DNA of 64,000 nt from Macrosoma leucophasiata (Eukaryota; Arthropoda; Insecta; Lepidoptera; Hedylidae). The notes under the pieces were generated by a model, which saw only the letters and a list, made by a program, of their open reading frames with translations, did not search any database and was not told the DNA's origin. The stretch is taken from contig JAWQUS010000030.1 in NCBI GenBank assembly GCA_036365455.1, positions 7,688,001-7,752,000 on the forward strand, read 5' to 3'. Of this stretch, positions 10,612-21,145 are shown piece by piece (position 1 is the stretch's first letter; the number at the start of each line of letters is the position of its first letter). Both the position numbers and the translations under genes were made by a program.

Positions 10612-12706
10612 CTAATTTTTATTTAATTGCTTCTCTAATATTTCCCTAAGTTTAAGTTTTTTGTTTGTTTTACTTTCTGGCAAACTTCTAACACCAAGAG
10701 CAAATATTTCCATTTGTTGCAAACGTCGTCTGAATTTTTGGTAGAACTCCAAAACACTAGGATCAGCCCATACATGGCGCGAGTCAAAATCCAACACTCT
10801 CAATGTGTCTAAACTTTGAGCTCTACTTAAGGCTACATATGCTTGTCCAGCTTCAAATATATTCGACAGTGACATTTCCACACAGTCTAAAGTCAATCCT
10901 TGTGATTTATGGATTGAAAATGCCCATGCTAAATTAAGAGGCACTTGTCTACGACATAATAAAGATCCATTTGAATTTTTGACAAACCATCGCTCAGTTC
11001 TGGCTGTGAATTCTTTCTTATTCTTAAATCTCACAACAGGAAATCCCTCTTCGAACCTCACAACAACTCCTCTAGCACCATTCACAAGTCCAGCGTTAAC
11101 ATTAACATTTTTGAGCAACATCACTTGAGCTCCGATCTTGAGAATCAATTTTGATGGGGCAATTGTTTGCATATCTAGAAGTTGACTTGCATTGTCACTG
11201 TCTTGTGCAGAAAATATTTTTTCTTCTCCTTTCAAGTCTTGCAACTTGGAATTATTAATAGTTTTTGAATCATTTGTGTGAGAACACAGTCTTGTTGCTA
11301 GAATTCCATCACTTTCAATCTTTTGTTTGGCAGTATTTAGTAGACGGTCACCTATTTCTTTTGTGACCCTCCCAATTCTTATACTATTCAATATTGAAAC
11401 AAATTCCTTATCTGTTTGTCTATGAACTTCATTTAGTTCAAAACATAGTTCAATGCATTTATCCCAGCATGGTGTTTGAAAACAGAATCTTTTGCCAGTT
11501 CTGCCTTTCTCTACAACTGGTGGCAGTTGCAGAAAATCACCGCATAGAATCAGCTGAATACCTCCGAATGGCTTATCATTTTTTCGTACATGCCTTGCAA
11601 CAGCTTCAACTTTCTGTTAAAATAAAATGTACATAAATACCTAATTAAAAAGATTAGAAAATCTTTCACATGATACCATCTTGTATCAACTGTTTCACAT
11701 ACCTCAAAAAACATTCCATCTACCATTGATATCTCATCTATAATAAGATGTTTGCACTTTCTCCATTTCTGGGCCACCAATGGAGATTTTGTGGCTCTTT
11801 CACATAATTTTTCTATGGATCCACTGCCATCTCCAATACCTGCGAATGCATGGAGTGTTGTTCCACCTGAAATACAATTTTTAAAGTTGAATAAAATTGA
11901 CTGATGTAAATTACAATGTTGGCAATGATACTGAGGACAGATATGATTTTACCTATGTGGCAAGCAGCAACCCCTGTTGACGCTGTAGGCATTGTAACAT
12001 CTGGTGGAAGAGCAGCAACAATTCTCTTAAGTAAATAACTTTTTCCAGTGCCAGCAGATCCCGTAAAAAATATATTTTTCCCACTGAGGCAAGCATTCAA
12101 GACTCTCTGTTGTTCAGAGTTAAGAGAATTAATAGTGGTCAATGGTGATGCAGAGTATAATTTCTTTGGCGCAGGACCTCTTGATACATCCTCAAATTTT
12201 CGCTTTTTTGATGGCGGCGATGGAGTTGTGGTAGTTGATTTACTAATTTTACTTTTAGCATTACACATGTCAGCTACAGTTACTGGGCTAATTTCTTCAA
12301 ATGCTTGAGACTTGCCACTCAATAACTTAGATCTCATAGTTTTCTTGGATGGGGTAACATTCGCACTATTATCTTTTTCACCAGTCATTTTAACAAATAT
12401 CGTCCGTAGGAAGCCCACGAGATTAGTAGGGGGTGCATTAGAAAGGAATATAGTGCATCCTATCTCTTGAAATTTTACACTGGCTTTCCCTTCCGCCATG
12501 AACTTTTTAAATACGTTAATACCTTTTAATGCTAATCTGATAGCTGCGTGTTTTTCACTTGTTATTTCTATGAACATTTCACGAAATTCGTTACGTATAA
12601 TCCTGAGTGAAGCAGTCTTGTAATTTACTTTTCTAAGAATAGAGCCCTGAGCTGACGTCCACTCTACAGTAACGGCACATGACAAAAAAGAATCTGCAGA
12701 ATCCAT
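10612..12706 (-). CDS. PIF1: PIF1 5'-to-3' DNA helicase (3 exons)
   Basis: Exons on the minus strand are 12706-11953, 11866-11703 and 11613-10612. Phases agree (1, then 0), giving 639 residues, close to the animal PIF1 length of about 640. PIF1 is an SF1B ATP-dependent helicase that unwinds G-quadruplexes and acts at telomeres, stalled forks and in mitochondria. Visible motifs are Walker A GSAGTGKS at about 216-223, Walker B LIIDEISMVD near 290, motif III GDFLQLPPV near 331, GAQVMLLKN near 467, HKSQGLTLD near 541 and YVALSRA near 565. The N-terminal 140 residues (VEWTSAQG..., FLRTIFVKM) match the metazoan PIF1 N-terminal region, which argues for the host gene and not a Helitron-borne helicase. 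No frame break is seen. The region between N-domain and helicase is Ser/Thr/Pro/Lys-rich. Confidence 0.93.
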
Positions 12707-13054
12707 TTCTTGAACAACTTGACTCGGTTTAATTCATAACAATGCATTAATTTAGAGATAAAAGATTCTGAATAAGCCTAACCTCGAAAACAAAATACAA
12801 ATAAACGGAAAAAATCGACGAGAGACCAGACCAATGTACTCTGTGGACCAGACGCGCCACAGACTCACACAGGGTGTATAAACTTAGTACCATAGAAATA
12901 ATGTACTCTTTGCTTAGTACTAATGCGATGGCAATCATAACAATGTAAGGGCAAGTGAAAAGGGCAACTGGACCCAACACAGACCAATAACCAAAGACGC
13001 GCGAACTCTAGATCGATTTCTTGGACCGTTTAATTGGTTTTTATTATCGATATC
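12707..13054. promoter_or_regulatory. Presumed PIF1 promoter/5' region
   Basis: This 350-bp stretch upstream of the PIF1 start codon has no recognisable coding exon. It contains a TATCGATATC word at about 13046-13055. No TATA box is obvious. The assignment is by position only. Confidence 0.3.
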
Positions 13055-13062
13055 ATCTGAAC

Positions 13063-15909
13063 CAGGACTTCCCAAATGGGGGGCACGCCCCCCTGGGGAG
13101 GCGTAGAGACATGTCAGGGGAGCGCGGCGTACGTAATATGTACAAAAAATACATTTCCCAAAAAATAAAATTAAGTAGTAGGTAAATTTAACTGCTCCTA
13201 ATTGCCATTCAATCGCTGCTCTACAAGTTTCTAAAAATCACAACAGGACGTGTGACAAGCTCTCCGCCCTACCTTTCCGCTTGCCGTACCTAGGTAGGTA
13301 TTAGTAGGTACTCGACTCAGTTCTGTTAATAGTTCGTTCGCATAAAAATCCAAATTACTTAATAATGTATAGTTAGCCAGTAGGTACAGATATTTTTTAG
13401 AATAATAGTTACAGGATTAAACTCCATCTAAAAAAAGACGAACATAAAATAAAAATAACAGGAAAAATAAATTACGGGTGATTTGAGGTCGAGAAGCAGG
13501 AGCATGTGGGCTTTTTAGGTTTAAAACGATTTCAGGAAAAACTACAAGTCCTACTATAAAACCTTGAATGGAAAAGTTGTAGGCCATAAAAAGGACTACA
13601 ACTTTTATCTTCTCACACACTTTCACATAACCTCAAAATAATTACTTGACCAATTCTATGTCCCATGTACCACATGTGTCCATTTGCATTGTTTTAACTA
13701 TTGTGTCTGCTTGAGGGCAGTAAACGTGTTAAGAATAATTGCGAAAAAGCCAAATAACCGACATTTTGGTTTTTCATTTTTCTCTCACACAAAACAAATC
13801 GGGTTTTTATGAAACTTAGCGAAAATGTTCGCTTTTATGTCACAAATGTCCTGTAGTTGGATTTTTTGCAGTCGTGATAAACTAATTTCAAACCTAAAAA
13901 GCCGATATCCTCGCACTTCCTAACCTCAAAACCGCAAATAGAAATTTATGTCTCCTTTTATTTTTATTACTTTCTGTTCCTTGATCAATGGGTATCATAC
14001 TGTTACTATTTTCTATAATTCTTTATCAATTTCAAAGCTATCTGCACTGGCTTATGGTTGGTCTTTTCATCATCATCATTTCAGCCAAAACACGTCCACA
14101 GCTGGATAAAGGCCTCCCTCAAAGATTGTCACAGTGAACAGACCTGGGCCACCCTCATCCAGCGATTGCCCGCGTCTTTCACCAATTCGTCTGTTCATCT
14201 TGTGGGAGGCCTGCCTACACTTCGCCTTTCGGTAAGTGGTCACCACTCGCAAACTTCTGCCCCAACGACCGTCAGATTTTCGAGCTATTTGCCCTGCCCA
14301 CACAGCTCGAAGTCTAGTAGTAATAGTCTCGCTATTCGGTATGTCTGTAACTTTGGTTCGCATGCGGATCTCCTCATTTCTAATTCAATCTCGCAAAGAA
14401 ACTCCAAGCATAGCTCTCTCCATTGCTCACTGCATGACCTTTCTGTTCCATATGCCATCACACACTGGTCAAAGACTTTTTTCTTGAGACACTGCGGTAG
14501 GTAAGTCGAACGAGAAGATGTATCGCAGCTTCCCGAACGCTGCGCAACCGAACTGGATTCGCCGATTGACCGCTTTTACGAAGTTGTACCGACATTTGAC
14601 ATGATCTTCGTCTTGTCCATGTTCATTTTAAGGTCCACTCATTGGGAGGCCCTACTGAGGCCTTTGAGCATTGTGCCAACTTCTATTAGTCATGACTACA
14701 ATATCATCCACAAATCTGAGGTGGGAGATGTACTCGCCGTTAATGCTGATGCCGAGTCCATTCCAGTCCAGAAGCTTGAAGACATCTTCCAATGCAGCGG
14801 TGAACAGTTTCGGAGGTATACCATCTCTCTGTCTCACAAATCGCTTCAAATGGATAGGTTTCGAGTTTTGATCCTGAAGACGATCTGACATAGTGGCATT
14901 TTCGTACAAGCTCATCAGCACCTCGATGTATCGGTAGTCGACTTGGCACCTCTGGACTGACTGTGAATTTGGGCTATGTAGCCCAAATTCCAACTGAATC
15001 GAAGTCCTTTTCATAGTCCAGGAACGCTAGGTATAGGAGCTGGTTATATTCTTCGGTCTTCTGTTTTACCTGCCGCAGCGCTTGTATGTGGTCTATGGTA
15101 CTAAAGCCTATACAGAACCCGGCTTATTCGGGAGGCTGGAAATCGTCGAGTCTGCGAGATAAACGGTTCGAAATCACTCTCGAAAACAGCTTATAGAGGT
15201 GACTCTTGCCGGGCGCTTTAAATTTTAAAACAGTAGGTATCACCATACTTCTGTGCCACACTTGTGGCGTTTTTCCCTCGAGTATAACGAAATTGAACAA
15301 CTTTTAAAGAGCTTCTAATACTGGCCTTCCGCCTGCTTTCAGGAGTTCAGTAGTAATTCCGCCATCACCCGGCGCTCTGTTGTTTCTGAGCTTTTTGAGA
15401 GCCGCGCTAATGGTTGGTATTTAAAATTATGTCACGGAGCAATAATCAAAGGCAAAGTCAGTTATTGACATAGGATTAGCACGTTGAAGTGGCAGTAGGT
15501 CGGTAATATCTGCCCGACAATTGTTGGAGCAGACGTTTCCCAGAGAGGCAACCACGTCTTGTCCGTCGTAGTGTAAGAGTCTTCGTGCTGACAACTTTAG
15601 GAGGATAGAGATTTGTGGCGCGACCTGAAAGAGGCCTCCATCTGTGGACGGTAATAGCTTGTTGATTGATGGACTGATAAAAAATGTAAATGTGAAAGTA
15701 CTTAATGATTTTCAAACGTGTTCTTTCGTTAATTATCCTTGTTTAATATATTGTATCTGTATTCAACCTATTTGAAATACTTAAAATTAAATAATAAAAT
15801 TAATGAAAAAATTTATAATCCTAATTTTTGTTGAAACTTACTTAAGGGGGACATGAAAACATTATTTTGTCTCGGGGAGGCTCGGCAAAATAAAGGTTGG
15901 GAAACCCTG
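13063..15909. mobile_element. hAT-type element with exact 8-bp target duplication
   Basis: The element starts CAGGACTTCCCAA and ends TTGGGAAACCCTG (inverted ends, 11 of 13 matching). It is flanked on both sides by ATCTGAAC (13055-13062 and 15910-15917). An 8-bp duplication plus CAGGG-like ends is the hAT signature. No transposase frame is left, so it is non-autonomous. A dead LINE occupies 14063-15420. GGGGAGGC-type subterminal words recur at both ends. Confidence 0.85.
14063..15420 (-). pseudogene. LINE (endonuclease-reverse transcriptase) fragment, decayed
   Basis: Minus-strand translation gives LFSRVISNRLSRRLDDFQPP, then a stop, then AGF...GFSTIDHI and LAFLDYEKDF. After a shift it reads RQRDGIPPKLFTAALEDVF and HLRFVDDIVV, where the usual FADD is FVDD. 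A C-terminal zone AGQIARKSDGRWGRS follows. It ends in an ATGATGATGATG tail (plus-strand CATCATCATCAT near 14070). This is the RTE-like reverse transcriptase family common in Lepidoptera. It lacks the endonuclease part and carries stops and shifts, so it is dead. Confidence 0.8.
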
Positions 15910-15955
15910 ATCTGAACGATCCAGAGAATTGATATTTCGCTCTACAAAATGTAAC

Positions 15956-16044
15956 CGGCGAGTCGTGGGTGTTTGCATGTATGATTGAATGCATGCATTT
16001 ACCTCTGCCTACCCCTTAGGGGATTACAGGCGTGAAGTTACGTT
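15956..16044 (+). mobile_element. SINE B, 3' end only
   Basis: GGCGAGTCGTGGGTGTTTGC through ATTACAGGCGTGAAGTTACG is the last about 90 bp of SINE B. The head is missing. Confidence 0.75.
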
Positions 16045-16241
16045 TACGTTTATAACACCTGCGTTTTTTATGTGTGCTTTGTATCCAAGATACAGTTGTT
16101 TGTATCAGACCATAATGATGTAGTTTGATTTAAGGTACTTAAACCTAATGCATTTAAAAAGCTGTTGCATCTGCATTTTAAAAACATCTCGCCCTCTAGT
16201 ACTTTTTAATCAGCGTAACTTATGGTACTTACCTAAGTAGT

Positions 16242-16458
16242 CTACTGGTGATAGAGTTCCAGTGACGGAGCTCGCGGGCGTAGTCACCACCGCATTACAT
16301 AATATACTTGCCGCTAAATGGTCGTGTTATCACTATCGTGTTCCGGTCAGGTGGTAATGTACGACCCTGTAATATCCGGCACAGAGGCATGGCACCTTAG
16401 GCCTCAGGAGTGGTAACGCATCTGCATTTTAACCTTCGTCTTTATGTAAGTGTCTATA
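16242..16458 (+). mobile_element. SINE-like family A, 3'-truncated
   Basis: CTACTGGTGATAGAGTTCCA through GTAAGTGTCTATAAAAAAA. The terminal third is missing and is replaced by an A-run. Confidence 0.75.
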
Positions 16459-17377
16459 AAAAAAGTATTTTACGTGAACAGAAAGATTGCCACTTTAAAA
16501 TTTTCTGTAAAGTTCTTTCAGTTAGGGCATTCCCCTATTTTGAATTATGGACATGGACATATCGGCTAATATTTAAACGAGAATAAAAATAGATCGCGGG
16601 CCGCACAAGTCGCAGTAATGCAGCCCGTAGGTTCCTTGGACAGCACTGTGAGCACTGCTGTAATCTTTAAGCCCCTCAGTGGCCCTCAGTCAGGTCGGAA
16701 TCTGTCACGATAGGTACCTACGCTAGATGAAAAAACCGTATTTATTTATGTTGAAGTAGATAAACCTTACTACCTTCATAGTATTAATATACCTACTTCA
16801 TGCCTTAGTATTAGCAGAGAATATGTAATAATGTATTAGGTAGGTACGGTAGGTATATACAGGTATATAGTATAACAATATACTAAGGTTGATAGTATAA
16901 AGTACTTTCTCTCGGTATATAAGTTTGTTTTAAGCTAAGCAGGTACTACTTAGCCTCCTAGTTTAAAGTTTGAATAATGGTGGTGGTGGTACACAGAAGA
17001 AGAATATTTCACCTACAAATTTGGGATTTTTAGTCTTACAACCGAATAAAATTATGTGTGATAGTTGTAATAATTGTGCTATTTGTAATACCTATCTTGG
17101 TATCGACATATTTTTGAATGAAAAAGAATATCCAGTAGCAAGAAGGAACCGGTAATCCGATCCTATCGCGAAAACAAGATGGTGTTATATCGTAACTGAG
17201 GGCCTCTGTGCAGAAATCGGGCGTTCTTCGTGAAGATGACGTAACATGGATGCCAGACGTACAGTCGATACATCTAGCTTGAAATACATTAGTTTGTTGT
17301 GACACATGTAACTGAGTAGCTTCCATGTTGTTAAACTGTTTAATGTCTATAGGGAATAATTATGCTAAATACAAGAG
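16459..17377. other. Spacer, no supported gene
   Basis: AT-rich sequence. A 61-codon frame at 16970-17155 has a Cys cluster (CDSCNNCAIC) but no recognised domain, splice context or start support, so I do not call it. Confidence 0.4.
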
Positions 17378-17485
17378 ACAAGCCCGTTGATCCAGCGGTG
17401 TGTAAAAACCGTTTTGACCTAAACTCACAGGTTCGATACCCGTACCGGAACAAATATTTGTATGTTTTTGTTTTACTCGCGCATT
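17378..17485 (+). mobile_element. SINE D (tRNA-like head), fragment
   Basis: GACAAGCCCGTTGATCCAGC...CACAGGTTCGATACCC...ACCGGAACAAATATTTG resembles the heads at 34985-35085 (inverted), 36161-36365 and 53808-54035. It has a B-box-like GGTTCGATACC. Confidence 0.65.
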
Positions 17486-17752
17486 CTTGATAAGTATTAT
17501 AGATCCATAGGTTCTGTACCAAATGTAAGAGTAACAACGCAGAGACAGAGAAGGTAAAGACGTTTTTTTTTTACATTACCTACCTACTCTGTAATATAAA
17601 TTTTTCGCAATAACACATGCGAGTGAACTTTAGAAATTAAAGAAAAAATTACCTACTCTATTTCCGAAATCGGTGTTCCTTGTACAAATTTCGTAGTCAA
17701 ATCTAATTCCTAACTTAATGATATATTATGCAGGGTAGGTAAAGTGCCTGAA

Positions 17753-17889
17753 TGGCCGAATACTCAAACGTCACTCAATTTTAAGCAACCCTCAAACGTG
17801 CGCTATCTCTATCGTTTGAACGTGTTTTTTAAAGACTGAAGTCTTTTAAGTCCCACTTAGATTTAAGTGACGTTTGAGTATTTGGCCGT
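17753..17889. mobile_element. Short MITE with GGCCGAATACTCAAACGTCA ends
   Basis: A 137-bp element whose ends are inverted copies (GGCCGAATACTCAAACGTCA and TGACGTTTGAGTATTTGGCC). It has the same termini as the 3.4-kb element at 54334-57743. Confidence 0.8.
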
Positions 17890-18790
17890 ATGTGCATCAC
17901 TTTATATAGGTACCTATATTAGTTATTACCATCGACTATGGAACCAACTGATTGGTCTGTGGTTATTACTTACCCACCTAAATATTAATAATGTGACACA
18001 TTCACGTTAATAATGTAATTCCAACTTCGCTTGCGCTATACCTATTTCAGAAGTCTACCGTGACAGTAACCAATCGTCGACGCAAAATGACATACGAGGT
18101 CATCAGTCAATCTCTGTGTAGGTTATGTTCGCTGAAATTGATTATGTTCCCGCTTTAATGAGTAGGTAGGTACGTGCCCGATTTATTTTACCCAACGACC
18201 ACCATCTTTTGTTCATATTGTAGTTTCACCGACAGATGTATATGTACCTACGTAAATTCTACATATAAGTCAATGGGTAGCCATTGACTTATATGAACTA
18301 AATGTTACCTTGTATTGTTAGTAGTAGTGAGTCAATCATTTTCAAATTGGGCATGCAGTGTAGGCACGTTGACTCGATTTATAGTAGGTACCTACCTACT
18401 GCAGCTACAGCCAAAAACTTTTTCGTTTGTAGGGTGTGTGCTGTGCACAGTGTCCCCACAAGTTCATATCATAGTGGTGGTAAGTAAATATTGTAACCTA
18501 TTCGTAGGTACATTTCATCGCTACTGTGTTCTGATTCGTCGCTAATGTACGGTACTGTACCTTCCACCACAAAGGCAAAACAGCATTGTTCTTAGAAGAA
18601 ATTACACAATCAGATTACAACCTCTGCTATTTTTGTAGATAGTCTACATATCGACAATCTAAGAGGGGGCAGTGGCGAGCAGATTTGCTTTCCGACAATC
18701 TAGGTAGGGTGCGATGGAGTTGAAATCAATAAATCGTATCGTTAAAAGTTAGATAAAGTAATAGGTAAGTTTACCACAAGTTTGTCATCG
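17890..18790. other. Spacer with a perfect small palindrome
   Basis: Non-coding. At 18262-18295 CATATAAGTCAATGG and its exact reverse complement are separated by GTAG. No gene is supported. Confidence 0.5.
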
Positions 18791-18905
18791 CAATGGCAGT
18801 GTTCAGCATTGTCATGTTCCAGTGAGATAGTAATGTACGGCCCGTAATTACTATAACAGAGGCAAATACCTTGGGCCTCGGAGGAAGTAACGCATCTGCA
18901 TTACT
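18791..18905 (+). mobile_element. SINE-like family A, internal fragment
   Basis: Diverged internal blocks only: GGCAGTGTTCAGCATTGTCA, TAATGTACGGCCCGTAAT and AACGCATCTGCATT. Confidence 0.6.
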
Positions 18906-19079
18906 GTTCTCCAATTTTTATGTGGATGTAGTATAGTAGTATCTAGACTAGGTACTATAAAACATCCACATAAAATCGTAGGTATATCGTAGCCGTCCTA
19001 GGTAATGGAAGTTTTGGTAAGTTAGGAAGTTTAGAGTCATACAGTATTTTTTTCTGAACCTGAATAGGTACGTAACGTA

Positions 19080-19398
19080 ACGTAACTTCACGCCTGTAAA
19101 CCCCGAAGGGGTAGGCAGAGGTAAATGCATGCATTCAATCATACATGCAAACACCTACGATTCGCCGGTTACGTTTTGGCCCATGTAACAGGCGACGAGC
19201 CTGTTGACATCTCCGGGCACATTACCAAACCTCGAGGTACTGGGTAATTTCCAGATAATGGAAAAATCCCAATAGAACCAGAGATAAAGGACTTTAGACT
19301 ATTAGACCATTATCTCTGATAACCCCTAGCCGGCAGTCGAACCCAGGACCTCAGCGTAGTAGTACAGCGTAGCACTAGGCTACCGAGGCAGTTACTGA
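19080..19398 (-). mobile_element. tRNA-headed SINE B, full copy
   Basis: Plus-strand text starts CTTCACGCCTGTAAACCCC (tail) and ends near GCCTCGGTAG-complement CTACCGAGGCAGTTA (head). The inverted B box is at about 19338. Confidence 0.8.
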
Positions 19399-19841
19399 AT
19401 ACGTAGTTGCCAATATTGCATACCTACTTACAGCTTAACCTAATAACTGGAATACGAAGAAATCCTGCTTATTAGACTTTTATAGGTATTTGGAAATATT
19501 ACTTTATATCAATAAGTACATATAGAAAGCAGTAGGTAATAACATTTTATGTGAACGGAAGCATCCACTAAAAGTATCAACGCCGTTTGATTTCAAAGTA
19601 AATATAAGTACTTATTTTCGCGATCGTTTGGAAATATTTCCCGTTGAAAGAAATAATGTCAATAAGTTCCGTGCACCCAGCTTCTTGCAAGTCTTCATAA
19701 TTTTGAATCTAATAAAAAGTACATAATTCCTTCGTATTTATTCTCTTACAAACAATTTGAGAACCTCTTTTCTTTTTTGAAGTCAGTAAAAAATCGGACT
19801 TTGGAGTACATACTACAACCACAAACACCGTAATTTTTTTT

Positions 19842-20125
19842 TACTGGTGGTAGAGCTCCAGTGACGGAGCTCGCGGGCGTAGGCACCACCGCATTACCTA
19901 ATATACTTGCCGCTAAATGGTAGTGTTCAGAACTATCGTGTTCCGGTCGGATGGTAATGTACTTCCCTGTAATTTCTGGCACAGAGGCATAACACTTTAG
20001 GCCTCAGGAGTGGTAATGCATCTACATTTTGACCTTGGTCTTCATGTAAGTGTCTATAGGCTGCAGTCATCACTTAACATCAATGTGAACTGCTTGCTTG
20101 TTTGCCACGTCCATAACATAAAAAA
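19842..20125 (+). mobile_element. SINE-like family A, full copy
   Basis: A good reference copy: TTACTGGTGGTAGAGCTCCA at the start, GACGGAGCTCGCGGGCGTAG, GCCGCTAAATGGTAGTG, CTCAGGAGTGGTAATGCATC, and an end in CCACGTCCATAACATAAAAA. It has no clear Pol III boxes. The poly-A end suggests LINE-dependent retrotransposition. Confidence 0.85.
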
Positions 20126-20321
20126 ATATTTGATAATAAAATGGGAAGTACATAGGTACATTCTGCCTTTAGACATCTCTTTTATAGCTGGAGGTTTCAA
20201 CAGAGATGATCTGCTACTCTTTAAGCTCTAAATTATTTAACTGTTAAATCCTTATTCGAAACACCGATAGCACAGAATGGCATTTAGGTAGGTACGTGGG
20301 TACAGGGCCTTGGAAGTTTTC

Positions 20322-20710
20322 TTTTTTTATGTCATGAAGTGGCAAAGAAGCATACAGTTTACATTGAATAAGAATAAGAATAAATTCATTATTATCATCA
20401 TGTACATTGATACATTCATGTCAATTTTAATAAAATAGTGTCAGTAACATTGACGGTAAGTAAAACTGTAGCCTATAAAGTACTATAAACGTCTACTTGA
20501 AACAAGACATTTAAATGTAGATGGGTTGCCACTCATGATGCCTAATGTGATAGATAATGGGTACGGTCTGTGCCGGAAATTATTGGATACATTACCACCT
20601 GACCGCGAAACACGACAGTGCAGAACGCTACCATTTAGCGGCAAGTCGATCATTTAATGCGGTGATGCCTACGCCCGTGAGCTCCTCCACTGAAGCTCTT
20701 ACACCAGTAA
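20322..20710 (-). mobile_element. SINE-like family A, diverged and interrupted
   Basis: The inverted end block is at 20322-20366 (ATGTCATGAAGTGGCAAAG). An ATTATC-rich 150-bp interruption follows. The rest of the element runs from 20521 to 20710, ending in CACCAGTAA. Confidence 0.6.
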
Positions 20711-20970
20711 ATAGAATATGAGTTAGCTAAAATATTATAGGTACACGCCGAATCATATTTGATCCTAACATGTTAAGATATTGAATTTCTTCATAAACCT
20801 AAATGACCAGAGTTAGATATTGAACGCCATAAAAAGTTTTAATGGATTACTAAAATTGGGATACTGTTTTTTAGGTCAGTTCATTAAAATTAAATGTCAT
20901 GTGCGTTTAATAGCTACTGTGACATAAATATAACCAGCCACCCATATGTTATTTTAAACAATATACCATT

Positions 20971-21145
20971 CTAGCTGTTGCCCGCGACTTCGCCCGCGTG
21001 GATGTCCTTTTATAAATGACTAAGTGTTCTTTCTCAAAGTCAGCTCTATATCTGTACCAAATTTCATTAAAATCGGTTCAGTCGTTTGGACGTGAAAAGG
21101 TAACAGACAGACAGAGTTACTTTCGCATTTATTATATTAAAAGTA
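20971..21145 (+). repeat. Dispersed CTAGCTGTTGCCCGCGACTT repeat
   Basis: TTCTAGCTGTTGCCCGCGACTTCGC at the start, ATTTCATTAAAATCGGTTC and TAACAGACAGACAGAGTTAC at the end. It is shared, inverted, with 59455-59620. It is a common lepidopteran repeat, possibly Helitron-related; I cannot prove that here. Confidence 0.6.

Noticed and set aside
10612..12706. Helitron-borne PIF1-like helicase
   Set aside because: Introns, full-length match to the host gene layout including the N-terminal domain, and no Rep/HUH part or Helitron ends nearby.
14058..14504. 148-codon plus frame
   Set aside because: Antisense shadow of the dead LINE, whose minus-strand translation has the RT motifs.
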